Shown here: one piece after another, positions 44,280-53,666 of the stretch
Numbering within the stretch: position 1 is the first letter of the stretch
Layout: each line of letters opens with the position of its first letter
Assembly (NCBI RefSeq): GCF_963667405.1
Contig: NZ_OY763408.1
Coordinates: 1,139,757-1,203,756 of the forward strand
Source of the DNA: an uncultured Sphaerochaeta sp.
GTDB taxonomy: Bacteria > Spirochaetota > Spirochaetia > Sphaerochaetales > Sphaerochaetaceae
Reading direction: 5' to 3'
Length of the DNA: 64,000 bases
The notes under the pieces: model-generated
The model's input: only the letters and a program-made list of their open reading frames with translations
What the model was told of the DNA's origin: nothing
Databases searched by the model: none
Made by a program: the position numbers and the translations under genes

Positions 44280-45140
44280 ATGGAAATTGCCAGACTCTCT
44301 CAAGTTTCTCATCTTGATATACACGCCGCTTTTCTGCGTGCCTTCAGCGATTATCAAATACCGGTGAAGGAAACGTTGGAAGAGATGGCAGTGGAGAACA
44401 TGCAAAGGGGCATTGACTATGACGCCTCATTCGGAGCCTTTGCGGACAATGGTGAACTTGTTGGGTTTCTCTTCTGCGGAGTCAGAAACGATGAAGGGAC
44501 TTTGAGATATTATGATGGTGGAACTGCAATAATTCCTGAATGGCGTGGACGTGGCATTGGGGGGCTTATTCTGGATACGGTGTTACCCGATGCAAAATCA
44601 CGAGGTGCTTACGAATTTGTCCTTGAGGTCATTCAAGATAATCTAAAAGCACGAAAGCTTTATGAATCACGGGGTTTTTCCATTTCCCGGAATCTTCGAT
44701 GCTATAAGAAAATGTTGAAAGACATTCCTTTGATGGGATCCTCCACCTATACAACCAAAACTCCTGAAATTGATGAGTATAAAGAGGTTTCCAAATCTCT
44801 TTCTTTGCCGTACATCCCTTCGTGGCAGAACACCAATTCGTCCGTACTCAGTATCTTTGAACATCTCATCACGCGTGTGCTGATCCACGGTGGGAAACCG
44901 GTCGGCTACTTTGTGCTGAATCCCCAAACGGGACATATCTTGCAAATGTCAGCATTAGAGGGATCGCCTTCTCTCTACAGTGAACTTTTGTCGCTTGTAA
45001 GAACCTGTACAATGGCCGATAGCGTAAAATTTATCAACCTTGACGATTCCTCAACATTCATTAGTTTTTTGGAAGAAGACGGATGGGAGCGTTACCTCGA
45101 CCAATATGAGATGATCAAATGTTTCAAGCCTACTCCTTGA
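44280..45140 (+). CDS. GNAT-family acetyltransferase with C-terminal extension
   Basis: A 286-residue protein. Residues 5-145 form a GNAT domain (acetyl-CoA loop PEWRGRGIGGLILD near residue 88, NLKARKLYESRGFSISR near 122). The second half (residues 160-286) has the size and strand pattern of a second, degenerate GNAT-like domain without the acetyl-CoA loop. Base composition is lower in GC than the RND operon, so it may be acquired. Confidence 0.7.
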   Translation: MEIARLSQVSHLDIHAAFLRAFSDYQIPVKETLEEMAVENMQRGIDYDASFGAFADNGELVGFLFCGVRNDEGTLRYYDGGTAIIPEWRGRGIGGLILDTVLPDAKSRGAYEFVLEVIQDNLKARKLYESRGFSISRNLRCYKKMLKDIPLMGSSTYTTKTPEIDEYKEVSKSLSLPYIPSWQNTNSSVLSIFEHLITRVLIHGGKPVGYFVLNPQTGHILQMSALEGSPSLYSELLSLVRTCTMADSVKFINLDDSSTFISFLEEDGWERYLDQYEMIKCFKPTP

Positions 45141-45225
45141 ACTTACATCCGAACCTGGAAGGTTCCAGTCACTGAGGATTTTTCATCGGGGGGGTCAATT
45201 TTCTACAAATACCTGGATACTGTTG

Positions 45226-45495
45226 CTATGAAATTTCTCTTTTCTGATGTATCAAATCACGAACGACATCCTCTTTCAGCGGCTTCGAGAAGTAGTAGCC
45301 TTGTACCCTTTCAATACCGACACTCTTAATCAGAGCAAGTTGCTCCTCTGTTTCAACACCTTCGGCTATCACACACTTGCCCATCTTGTGAAGCATCTCC
45401 GTCAATATGGAGAGCATGGAGGGATTCGACATTGCCGCTTGAATCACGATTTTATCAAATTTGACGACAATCGGTACCAGGAAGGAATTCCACAA
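45226..45495 (-). pseudogene. EAL-domain (c-di-GMP phosphodiesterase) C-terminal remnant
   Basis: An 89-codon frame ending as an EAL domain: VVKFDKIVIQAAMSNPSMLSIL, then KCVIAEGVETEEQLALIKSVG, then VQGYYFSKPL. The EAL motif itself and the first two-thirds of the domain are absent, and the sequence upstream (45496-45690) shows no continuation in any frame I could follow. A decayed gene or a fragment left by a rearrangement. Confidence 0.7.
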
Positions 45496-45749
45496 CGGCC
45501 GCAGGAATCGTCAAATGGCGGTCTTGATAAGGATTTTCAAGAAATGGGTTCCGGGAGGAAGTTCCATAAACCAACAAGGCTGATCAGGAATGGTCAGCCT
45601 GAGACACACACCCATATAGTTCCAGTTGCAGATTTTGATGCGTACGTCCTACCTAACCGTGAACGGGCACAAATGCACTCTTTCGCGTTTTGCAAAGCTG
45701 GAGTATACTCGTGTATCAGAAGATGAGACCGAATAGGAGATCTTTTGGT

Positions 45750-46634
45750 ATGCAACTAACCGATATCCAGATGCGAGACCCGTTTGTCTTGGCAGATCCA
45801 GAGAGCCAAACCTACTACCTGTATGGAACAACTGACAAGGATCCTTGGAAAGCAAAAGGCGTAGGGTTCGATGCATACCAGAGCAAGGACCTTCTTGCTT
45901 GGGAAGGACCTATTGAGGTGTTCTCTCCTGACAAGGCGTTCTGGGGTACCCACAATTTCTGGGCACCGGAAGTACACCGGTATAGGGGCCACTACTACCT
46001 GTTTGCCTCGTTCAAGGCGGAGAACCGCTGCAGGGGGACCCAGATCCTCAGCTCAGCGTCCCCCTTGGGTCCCTTCGTCCCGGTCAGTACCAAGCCTGCC
46101 ACCCCGGAGAGCTGGGAGTGCCTGGATGGTACGTTGCATATTGATCAGAAAGGCAAGCCATGGATCGTCTTTTGCCATGAGTGGGTGCAGGTCAACGACG
46201 GACAGATTTGTGCCACACCGCTGTGTGATGACTTATCTGAACCAATCGCCGAACCGGTTGTATTGTTTCATGCAAGCGACGCTGCCTGGACGAAGAGCCT
46301 GGCCCGTCGTGATGGCTCCGGCTTGGTGGATGCACGCGTTACCGATGGACCGTTTCTACACACTGCACAGGATGGAACGCTCTTGATGCTCTGGTCGAGT
46401 GTTGGTCAGGAAGGGTATGTCATGGGCTATGCCACAAGCACCAGCGGATCGATCCTGGGACCGTGGGTACAATCAGAAGAACCGCTCATCGTCTGCGACG
46501 GAGGACATGGCATGATCTTCACCTCCTTCGAAGGACTGCGGTATCTGACGTACCACAGTCCGAACAAGACGCCGAATGAACGACCATTCTTCGCCCGGCT
46601 GGAAGAGCGTGACGGGAGCTTGGCATGCCTTTGA
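45750..46634 (+). CDS. Glycoside hydrolase family 43-like protein
   Basis: A 294-residue five-bladed beta-propeller of clan GH-F type. I start at ATG 45750 (AGGAGA nine bases upstream). The first catalytic Asp is in MRDPFVLAD (Asp10), and WAPEVHRYRGHYYLF carries the blade two WAPE motif. VTDGPFLHTAQDG supplies a third acidic residue. No signal peptide is seen, so it would act on imported oligosaccharides such as xylo- or arabino-oligomers. It overlaps the next gene by 10 bases. Confidence 0.85.
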   Translation: MQLTDIQMRDPFVLADPESQTYYLYGTTDKDPWKAKGVGFDAYQSKDLLAWEGPIEVFSPDKAFWGTHNFWAPEVHRYRGHYYLFASFKAENRCRGTQILSSASPLGPFVPVSTKPATPESWECLDGTLHIDQKGKPWIVFCHEWVQVNDGQICATPLCDDLSEPIAEPVVLFHASDAAWTKSLARRDGSGLVDARVTDGPFLHTAQDGTLLMLWSSVGQEGYVMGYATSTSGSILGPWVQSEEPLIVCDGGHGMIFTSFEGLRYLTYHSPNKTPNERPFFARLEERDGSLACL

Positions 46635-48661
46635 ACAGAAAGGAACTGGTACGACAACAGAATCCTAAGATTGAATGCTACGACCCTGACAGCTTCCTCT
46701 CGGTAGGAAACGGCAACTTTGCCTATACCGTCGATTGCACAGGTCTGCAGACCGTCCTTCATGAGCGGGAAGGGAAGACCCCGCTATGCACCATGTCCAC
46801 ATGGGGAATGCACTGCTATCCGGGCAAGGAGGTGCCTCACTACAAGCAGCTCAAGCTGAAACAGTATCAGGCGGGCGGACGCACAGTAGGGTACATGAGC
46901 GACAGCAAAGGCCAGGAAGCATTGTTCAATGACCTGAGGGTCAATCCCCATCGGTTCAACCTGGCACACATCGGCCTGCATTCCCCCCAAGGCATCGCAG
47001 CTGAGGAAATTTCTGCCGTTTCCCAGGAGCTCGACCTCTACCAGGGCGTGATCGGCAGTACCTTCACCTTCCACACGGAGCGGGTGCAGGTCACCACCTT
47101 TTGCGACCCCCATCAGGACCAGCTGGGGTTCTCCATTTCCAGTCCTTTGTTCCGAACAAAGCAGTTGGCGCTCAAGATATCCTTTCCCTATGCCTCGCAT
47201 CTGATCAGCGGAGCGGACTACACCAAGGCCGATGCACACCAGAGCAGGGTTGACGCCCTCGCTCCCACCACCTGTACGCTTGTGCATAGCATGGATGCAA
47301 CCACCTACTGCCTTGGGTGTGCATCAGAAGAGCCATTCAGCCTTGAGGCTGTGGGGAACCACACCTATCTGCTGTATCCAAACGAAGAGACCCTCACGCT
47401 GTGCATTCGCTTCTCAGCGGGTGAGAAGACAGAACAGCCGACCAAGTATGCGCAATCGCTGGAGGCAACACGCAGTCATTGGGCTTCGTTCTGGGAAGAG
47501 GGTGGTTTCATCGACGTCTCCCAAAGCAGTGACAGCCGTGCAAAGGAACTGCAGCGCCGCATGCTGCTTTCTCGTTACCTGCTTGCGATCCAGTGCAGTG
47601 GCAACACTCCTCCCCCTGAGACAGGCCTTACCTGCAACAGTTGGTACGGCAAATTCCATCTGGAGATGCACCTTTTGCATGCAGCGCACTTCTGCCTCTT
47701 CGGCCAAAGCTCGCTGTTTGAACGCTCGCTTGCGTATTACCTCAGCATTCTGCCCTCAGCCATCGAGCGGGCCCGCCAGCAAGGCTATCGGGGAGCCCGA
47801 TGGCCGAAGATGACCGACGCCAGCGGAAACGACAGCCCTTCCTCCATTGGAACGCTGCTCATCTGGCAACAACCCCATCCGGTTTTCTATGCAAGCTTGC
47901 TGGACAAGACGAAGCCGGACTCACCCTTGCTTGCTGCCTGGAAGCCCATCATCGAAGAGACGCTGACCTTCATGGCCGACTATGTCCTATGGGATGAGCA
48001 GCGCAAGGTCTATGTGCTCGGTCCCCCGGTAATTCCGGTGCAGGAGAATCATGATGCTGAAACGACGCTGAACCCAAGCTTTGAGCTCTCCTATTTCCGT
48101 TGGGCTTTTGCAGAGGGCATCAGGCTCTTCAGAAAACTCGGAGGAGAACCAGACCCGGTATGGGAAGAGGTTGAGAACCATCTTGCTCCCTTGCCGGTAG
48201 CGCAGGGGCGTTACCTTGCCCAGGAGCACTGTCCCGACACCTACGGTGCGTATGCCTACGATCATCCATCCCTGCTCTTCAATCTCTCGCTTCTAGGGAT
48301 GCAGGGCATTGACACAGCCCTCATGGAAGCCTCTTTGGAAGGGGTGATGAAGCACTGGAAGCTGGAAGAACTCTGGGGCTGGGACTTCCCCCTGATGGCC
48401 ATGTGCGCAGCAAGGTTGGGAAAACCGGAATTGGCAATTGACCTGCTGCTTGCCGATTCGCCGAAGAACACCTATACCCCCAACGGGCACAATGCCCAGT
48501 TGCCGAAGGCAGATCTTCCCCTCTACTTGCCCGGTAACGGCGCCTTGCTCCTGGCACTTGCCCTGATGGCCGGAGGCTGGGAGGGTAGTTTGGGCAACGC
48601 ACCCGGCTTTCCCAAAGAGGGGTGGGTGGTGCGAAGCGAAGGTCTGAAAAAGTTCTGGTGA
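46625..48661 (+). CDS. Six-hairpin glycosidase (GH65/GH95-like)
   Basis: A 678-residue protein with an N-terminal beta-sandwich (YDPDSFLSVGNGNFAYTVDCTG near residue 18) and a C-terminal alpha/alpha-barrel. Barrel landmarks are GARWPKMTDASGND near residue 390, IWQQPHPVFYASLL near 415, and NPSFELSYFRWAFAEG near 480. This layout and these motifs resemble clan GH-L/GH95-type proteins; the exact family and the general acid are not certain. It is coupled to the GH43 gene, so both probably work on one imported plant-type oligosaccharide. Confidence 0.7.
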   Translation: MPLNRKELVRQQNPKIECYDPDSFLSVGNGNFAYTVDCTGLQTVLHEREGKTPLCTMSTWGMHCYPGKEVPHYKQLKLKQYQAGGRTVGYMSDSKGQEALFNDLRVNPHRFNLAHIGLHSPQGIAAEEISAVSQELDLYQGVIGSTFTFHTERVQVTTFCDPHQDQLGFSISSPLFRTKQLALKISFPYASHLISGADYTKADAHQSRVDALAPTTCTLVHSMDATTYCLGCASEEPFSLEAVGNHTYLLYPNEETLTLCIRFSAGEKTEQPTKYAQSLEATRSHWASFWEEGGFIDVSQSSDSRAKELQRRMLLSRYLLAIQCSGNTPPPETGLTCNSWYGKFHLEMHLLHAAHFCLFGQSSLFERSLAYYLSILPSAIERARQQGYRGARWPKMTDASGNDSPSSIGTLLIWQQPHPVFYASLLDKTKPDSPLLAAWKPIIEETLTFMADYVLWDEQRKVYVLGPPVIPVQENHDAETTLNPSFELSYFRWAFAEGIRLFRKLGGEPDPVWEEVENHLAPLPVAQGRYLAQEHCPDTYGAYAYDHPSLLFNLSLLGMQGIDTALMEASLEGVMKHWKLEELWGWDFPLMAMCAARLGKPELAIDLLLADSPKNTYTPNGHNAQLPKADLPLYLPGNGALLLALALMAGGWEGSLGNAPGFPKEGWVVRSEGLKKFW

Positions 48662-48716
48662 GTTCTCTCTATCATTTTTTTGCGGGTTTCGGTATGGTAG
48701 GCGAAAGGTGGAGCAT

Positions 48717-49376
48717 ATGCATGCAACGTTGCTGAGGTTGGTTCGCTTGTCCTTCGGTCTGTTTCTCTATGCATTGGGCATCGTGTTGACGATGCAGGCC
48801 CATATCGGGTACGCCCCCTGGGAAGTCTTCCATGCAGGGCTTGCCAAGGTGATGGGGGTGCAGATCGGCACCGTAACCATCTGGGTTGGGGTGGTGATCG
48901 GCTTGGCAGTAATGGCCAGTGGGGAACGGATCGGCTTGGGAACCCTGTGCAACATGGTGTTTGTCGGTCTGTTCATGAACATCCTCCTCGATGCCAACCT
49001 GATCAAGGAACTCACCAACCCGGTGCTTGGGGTGGTTCAGTTGGTAGCAGGTCTCTTTGTGATCGCCCTTGCTTCCTTTTTCTACATCTCCTCAGGCTTT
49101 GGGGCAGGTCCTCGGGACAGCCTGATGGTCCTGCTTTCCCGCAAGACCCGCTTCTCGGTGGGAACCTGTAGGGGTGCCATCGAGGTGAGTGTCACCTTGG
49201 CAGGCTATCTCATGGGAGGCTTGCTTGGGTGGGGAACCTTGCTCTCTGCTGTTTTGATAGGATTTTGCATCCAGATTACGTTCCGTCTGCTTCGCTTTGA
49301 CCCCAAGGCCGTCAAGCATGAGGACCTGCTGGAGAGTTGGCGGAAGCTGGGTACGTTGGTTCAGAAGCGGGTGTAA
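48717..49376 (+). CDS. YczE/YitT-like integral membrane protein
   Basis: About 219 residues with five to six membrane helices. The segment FLYALGIVLTMQAHIGYAPWEVFHAGLAKVMGVQIGTVTIWVG and later GFGAGPRDSLMVLLSRKT are typical of the YczE-like family. I take the ATG at 48717, spaced five bases from AAAGGTGG; a GTG at 48708 is possible. Function unknown; family members are often next to transcription factors or transport genes. Confidence 0.75.
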   Translation: MHATLLRLVRLSFGLFLYALGIVLTMQAHIGYAPWEVFHAGLAKVMGVQIGTVTIWVGVVIGLAVMASGERIGLGTLCNMVFVGLFMNILLDANLIKELTNPVLGVVQLVAGLFVIALASFFYISSGFGAGPRDSLMVLLSRKTRFSVGTCRGAIEVSVTLAGYLMGGLLGWGTLLSAVLIGFCIQITFRLLRFDPKAVKHEDLLESWRKLGTLVQKRV

Positions 49377-49384
49377 GGCCTACA

Positions 49385-49462
49385 TTCAACAAAAATATAT
49401 TGAAAGTAAGAAAATCAACGAAAATAAGTTGAAAAATAGAAAATCAATGCTATAGTGTTGAT
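49385..49462 (+). promoter_or_regulatory. Three phased palindromes and promoter of the satD operon
   Basis: Three 20-base inverted repeats of the form TCAA-N10-TTGA start at 49385, 49414 and 49443, exactly 29 bases apart (TTCAACAAAAATATATTGAA; ATCAACGAAAATAAGTTGAA; ATCAATGCTATAGTGTTGAT). A -35 TTGAAA (49429-49434) and -10 TATAGT (49451-49456) with a 16-base spacer overlap the last two. The predicted start point is the A of the ATG at 49463, and no ribosome site is visible, so the mRNA may be leaderless. Confidence 0.7.
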
Positions 49463-50140
49463 ATGAATTACTATGCTTTGGTAGGGGACCTGAAAGAGTC
49501 CCGAAAATCTCCTGATCGAAAAGTCTTGCAGGAAGTGTTGCTTGCACAGGTGGATGCCATCAACTCCACCTATGCCGAGCATGTGGCAGCGCAGTTGATG
49601 GTGAATGCAGGTGATGCATTCCAGGGCTTGTTTCTGTCCCCGGCTCCCATGCTGGAGATTTGTGACCGAATCAGGTATGCATTGGCAGATTACTGCGGCG
49701 TACGCATGGGCATCGGCTTTGGTGCCATCGAAACGAGCATAGAACGTACACAGAGCATATTATCCGACGGTCCTGCCTTCTGGAACGCACGGCAAGCCTT
49801 GTCTTTGGTCCGTGAGCAAGACTATTACGATACGCGCACCACCGCCTTGTACACGGATGTACAGGGACTTCAAACCATCACCGGCTTGGTCAATCAGGTG
49901 CTGGTGCTTCAGGATCAGGTAACCTCAAGGTGGAAGAATACCCAACTAGAACTTGCCAAGCACTATCTCATGCACCATGGATTTGAAAAGGTTTCCCAGA
50001 CGCAGGTAGCGAAAGAGATGTCTTTGCGTGTGCAGCAAGTGAATACAACCATCCAAGCCATGGGTTTCTTTGCGTATCTGGATACGAGAAGGGAGACCGA
50101 ACAGATTTTGATAGCCGGTTTTGGAGGTTCTGCTCTATGA
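49463..50140 (+). CDS. satD: SatD-family protein
   Basis: A 225-residue protein. The front matches the SatD family (YYALVGDLKESRKSPDR, then VNAGDAFQGLFLSPAPML), with a nucleotide cyclase-like palm appearance. The last 60 residues (KHYLMHHGFEKVSQTQVAKEMSLRVQQVNTTIQAMGFF) read as a winged helix-turn-helix, so it may bind its own upstream palindromes. It starts at the ATG directly at the predicted transcript start. The next gene overlaps its stop. The biochemical role of SatD proteins is not established. Confidence 0.8.
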   Translation: MNYYALVGDLKESRKSPDRKVLQEVLLAQVDAINSTYAEHVAAQLMVNAGDAFQGLFLSPAPMLEICDRIRYALADYCGVRMGIGFGAIETSIERTQSILSDGPAFWNARQALSLVREQDYYDTRTTALYTDVQGLQTITGLVNQVLVLQDQVTSRWKNTQLELAKHYLMHHGFEKVSQTQVAKEMSLRVQQVNTTIQAMGFFAYLDTRRETEQILIAGFGGSAL

Positions 50141-50808
50141 ACACTGCAGCCCTGTTAGTGCTTGGATTGCATGCATTGGGTGATTTCTATCTGCAAAGCG
50201 ACAAGCTTGCCCGGAACAAACAGCAGCAGTATGGTGCACTGGTACAGCATTCGCTGCTGTATGCCCTTTCGTTTGTGCCCCTGCTTTTCCTTGCTCCCCC
50301 GATTGTGTTTGGCATACTTGTCATTTCGCATCTGCTGATCGATACGTTGAAATTCCTGTATCAGAAGATCTTCCGGAAAACTGCAATGCTTTTCATTGTC
50401 GACCAGCTCTGCCATGGTGCGGTGCTTGCCGCAGTATCGCTGGTTTATCTCCCCCATCTCTTTCTTGCCCAAAGAAGTGAGTATGTGCTGAGAATCATTG
50501 TGTTGCTCTTGTGGGTAGCCAAGCCGGTATCGGTCATGTTTACCGAGCTCTTCGACCGGTATCGAAGCGTGCAGGCAACGGGAACGGAAGGGGCAGGGAA
50601 AGTGATTGGGTACCTGGAACGGCTCATCCTTGCCATCCTTCTGATCGTGGGGCAGTATGGGGTCATCGGCTGGGTCATCGCTGCAAAGACATTTTCCCGG
50701 AGCAAACAGCTTTCCGATTCCCAGGCGTTTTCCGAATACTTTCTGGTGGGTACGCTCTCAAGCATCCTTGCAACCCTTTCGCTTTATTTCCTCGTCTTCC
50801 AGTGGTGA
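50137..50808 (+). CDS. DUF3307 membrane protein
   Basis: A 223-residue membrane protein with about six helices. The start LLVLGLHALGDFYLQSDKLARNKQ is the DUF3307 signature, with His and Asp in the first helix, and VISHLLIDTLKFLYQK follows near residue 65. It overlaps satD by four bases, the pairing usually seen for these two families. Function unknown. Confidence 0.85.
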   Translation: MNTAALLVLGLHALGDFYLQSDKLARNKQQQYGALVQHSLLYALSFVPLLFLAPPIVFGILVISHLLIDTLKFLYQKIFRKTAMLFIVDQLCHGAVLAAVSLVYLPHLFLAQRSEYVLRIIVLLLWVAKPVSVMFTELFDRYRSVQATGTEGAGKVIGYLERLILAILLIVGQYGVIGWVIAAKTFSRSKQLSDSQAFSEYFLVGTLSSILATLSLYFLVFQW

Positions 50809-50872
50809 AGACAGAGATGCATAAAGGAAAATGAAAACGGCCGAAGTGTTTGTTCCTTCGACCGTTCCGTGT

Positions 50873-52330
50873 TTATTGCAATTGGCTGCCCAGGTGCTTG
50901 ATCAAGGTGATCAACTCATCCAGATGCTCGTGTGTCACCAAGGGATTGAGCAGGGTGAACTTCAGGAAGGTTTTTCCTGCATACACCGTTTGCCCGATCA
51001 CCACCTGATGGTGGTGCAAGAGCTGTCTGCGTACCTGCTTGTTCACCTCGCAGCTTCCTTTCAGGCGGAAGACAACGCTGGAAAGCTCCGGCTCGATGGC
51101 AAGCTCGTACCCAGGATCGGCAGCGACCTGCTTGGCAAAGTAGGTCGCATTGCCGATGCAGGTGTTCACGATCTGTTCATAGCCGTCCTTGCCCCTGCAC
51201 TGGAATGCCATCCATACTTTCAGCGCATCAAAGCGCCGGGTTGTCTGCAGGCTCTTTCCAACCAGGTTGGTGTATCCATCTTCCTCATCTTCCTCACGGT
51301 TGAGATAATCGGCATGCAAGGTGAAGACGGAGAAGAGCTCGCTGTCCTTGATCAGGATGGCACCGCAACTGATGGGAAGCAGGAACATCTTGTGGAAGTC
51401 GACAGTAATCGAGTCACAGAGTCCAAGATTTCCCAAACGTTGCTTGTACGTATCGGAGAGCTGTACTGCACTGCCATAGGCGGCATCTGCATGGAGGAAG
51501 AGATGCTCGGTGTCACAGATGGCGCGCAGCTCCTTGACAGGATCCACAGAACCATAGTCCGTTGTACCGATGGTTGCCACGACGCAGAAGGGCAGAAGGC
51601 CTGCCTTCTTGTCTTCTGCAAGCATTGCAGAGAGGGCTTTGGTGTCCATCCTGCACGCAGCATCGACAGGAACCTTGCGTACCGCATCATACCCCAGGCC
51701 AAGCAGGTGGGCACTCTTTTCCATGGAGAAGTGGGAGACTTCAGAGGTATAGATACGCAAATTCCGATATTCTGCAGGAAGCCCATACTTTTTCGCATCA
51801 TGGCCAAGCACGGTATTGCAATACCAGTCCCTGGCAAGGGTGAGGGCGCTCAGGTTCGACTGGCTGCCACCACTGGTGAAAACACCGTCACTGGTTTCTC
51901 CAAGATTATACAGGGTACACAACTGCCTGATGACCTCAATCTCCACTTCCGTGGCGATCGGGCTCTGGTCCCAGCTGTCCATCGATTGGTTGAATGTGGA
52001 GATGATCAGCTCTGCAGCAATGGACTCCAGCAGGGCAGGGCTGTGCAGGTGCGCCATGTAGTTGGTCGACCAAGTCCTGAGAAAGTTGGGGAGGATGGAT
52101 GTTTTGACCTGTGAAAGCACAGCATCCCATCCAAGGCCTTTTTTGGGGAGCATCTGCTCTTTTTGGACGAGGTCTTTCAGCTCCAGGACCGAGGAGCCTT
52201 GGTAGGCTCCTCCGTCCTGGAGGGAGTCAAGAATGGCGTCTACCGTTTGGTTGATGACCGAACGGTAGGTCTCCTTGCTTTCTGCTGTATGAGAGAGGAT
52301 GGAGGGAAGGTCAATGATGGGCTTTGACAT
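50873..52330 (-). CDS. ddc: L-2,4-diaminobutyrate decarboxylase (PLP group II)
   Basis: A 485-residue PLP enzyme. I start it at ATG 52330 (AAGGTGG six bases before), overlapping the aminotransferase stop by 20 bases. It has the group II decarboxylase features: GVFTSGGSQSNLSAL near residue 155, HADAAYGSAVQL near 282, and the PLP Lys314 in ITVDFHKMFLLP. With the aminotransferase in front it forms the two-step route from aspartate semialdehyde through 2,4-diaminobutyrate to 1,3-diaminopropane, a polyamine and siderophore precursor. The pairing is what separates it from glutamate or aromatic decarboxylases. Confidence 0.82.
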   Translation of the reverse strand: MSKPIIDLPSILSHTAESKETYRSVINQTVDAILDSLQDGGAYQGSSVLELKDLVQKEQMLPKKGLGWDAVLSQVKTSILPNFLRTWSTNYMAHLHSPALLESIAAELIISTFNQSMDSWDQSPIATEVEIEVIRQLCTLYNLGETSDGVFTSGGSQSNLSALTLARDWYCNTVLGHDAKKYGLPAEYRNLRIYTSEVSHFSMEKSAHLLGLGYDAVRKVPVDAACRMDTKALSAMLAEDKKAGLLPFCVVATIGTTDYGSVDPVKELRAICDTEHLFLHADAAYGSAVQLSDTYKQRLGNLGLCDSITVDFHKMFLLPISCGAILIKDSELFSVFTLHADYLNREEDEEDGYTNLVGKSLQTTRRFDALKVWMAFQCRGKDGYEQIVNTCIGNATYFAKQVAADPGYELAIEPELSSVVFRLKGSCEVNKQVRRQLLHHHQVVIGQTVYAGKTFLKFTLLNPLVTHEHLDELITLIKHLGSQLQ

Positions 52331-53666
52331 CTTCATCCACCTTGCGGATAGCCTTCTCGGTGATATCGAGCATGAGCTGAACTTCATCCTTGGTAACGTT
52401 CAGTGCACACAAGCAACGCATGACTGAACCATAGCGACCACCCTTTTCCATGATGAGGTGATTGGTGAAGCACTCTTTCTGCACTTTGGCTGCGATGACG
52501 CCACTGGGAGGAAGCGACCCGAGCTGATCCTTCTGGCCTTGGGGGTCGACAAACTCGATGCCGAGCATGAGGCCCTTGCTGCGGATATCGCCGATGATGG
52601 AGACTTCCTGCTTGAGCGCTTCCATGCGTTCTTCGATCATAGCACCTTTTTCGATTACCTCAGCAAGGAACTCCGGTTTGGAAACGCGGTTCATGACCAC
52701 TGTTCCCGCTGCCATGGCCAGCTGGTTGCCGCGGAACGTGCCGGCATGCGCACCGGGTTGCCAGGCATCGAGGTCCTTGTGGTAGATGACCACGCTCATG
52801 GGTTGTGACCCGCCGATGGCTTTGGAGGCAAGGATGACATCGGGTACGATGTCTGCATATTCGAAGGCGAAGAATTTGCCGGAGCGTCCGATGCCGCACT
52901 GGATTTCGTCAACGATCATGGGGATTTCAAGTTCCTTGGTGACCCTTCTCACGGTCTGGAGGAACTTGATGGGAGCGGGAATTACACCGCCTTCACCCTG
53001 GATGGTCTCAAGAATGACTGCAGCGGGCTTGGTGATGCCACTTTCGGGGTCTTTGAGCGTCCGCTCGAAGATTGCACAGGCAGCATCGACCCCGGCTTCA
53101 CCGCCAAGACCGAACGGGCAGCGGTAGGAGTAGGGGTAGGGGAAGAAGTGTACATCGGGCATGAGTCCGTTGACTTGGTTCTTTGCGTTGAGATTGCCGG
53201 TAAGGGCAAGGGCTCCATGACCCATCCCATGGTATGCGCCGCCAAAGGCTATGATGGATGAGCGGCCGGTGGCGGTTTTGCACAGCTTGATGGCTGCATC
53301 GACAGCGTCGGTGCCGCTGGGGCTGCAGAACTGCACCTTGGCATGTCCCTTGAGTTCTTCGGGGAGCAAGGAAAGAAGCGTTTCTACGAATGTATCTTTT
53401 ACGGGTGTGGTGAGGTCCAAGGTATGCAAGGGAGCGTCTTGGGTAAGCATTTCCACCATTGCCTGGTTGACTTCAGAGTCGTTGTGACCAAGGGCCAGCG
53501 TACCTGCTCCACAGAGGAAGTCGAGGTATTTGTTGCCTTCTACGTCGATGAGGTAGGATCCTTTGGCTTGTTTTATTGCGATGGGAAATTTGCGGGGGTA
53601 GCTGCGTGCGTTGGATTCGGTGTTGTTCTGGCGATCGAGATAGAATTGGTTGGTGGATTCGTTCAT
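52311..53666 (-). CDS. dat: Diaminobutyrate--2-oxoglutarate aminotransferase
   Basis: A 451-residue class III aminotransferase. CSPSGTDAVDAAIKLCKTATGR is near residue 112, GGAYHGMGHGALALTG near 142, DEIQCGIGRSGKFFAFE near 255 and the PLP Lys282 in LASKAIGGSQPMSV. This set, with the Gln-Cys after the catalytic-loop Glu, fits the EctB/Dat subgroup. It makes L-2,4-diaminobutyrate from aspartate 4-semialdehyde and glutamate. The ectoine genes ectA and ectC are absent; the decarboxylase follows instead. Confidence 0.85.
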   Translation of the reverse strand: MNESTNQFYLDRQNNTESNARSYPRKFPIAIKQAKGSYLIDVEGNKYLDFLCGAGTLALGHNDSEVNQAMVEMLTQDAPLHTLDLTTPVKDTFVETLLSLLPEELKGHAKVQFCSPSGTDAVDAAIKLCKTATGRSSIIAFGGAYHGMGHGALALTGNLNAKNQVNGLMPDVHFFPYPYSYRCPFGLGGEAGVDAACAIFERTLKDPESGITKPAAVILETIQGEGGVIPAPIKFLQTVRRVTKELEIPMIVDEIQCGIGRSGKFFAFEYADIVPDVILASKAIGGSQPMSVVIYHKDLDAWQPGAHAGTFRGNQLAMAAGTVVMNRVSKPEFLAEVIEKGAMIEERMEALKQEVSIIGDIRSKGLMLGIEFVDPQGQKDQLGSLPPSGVIAAKVQKECFTNHLIMEKGGRYGSVMRCLCALNVTKDEVQLMLDITEKAIRKVDEDVKAHH

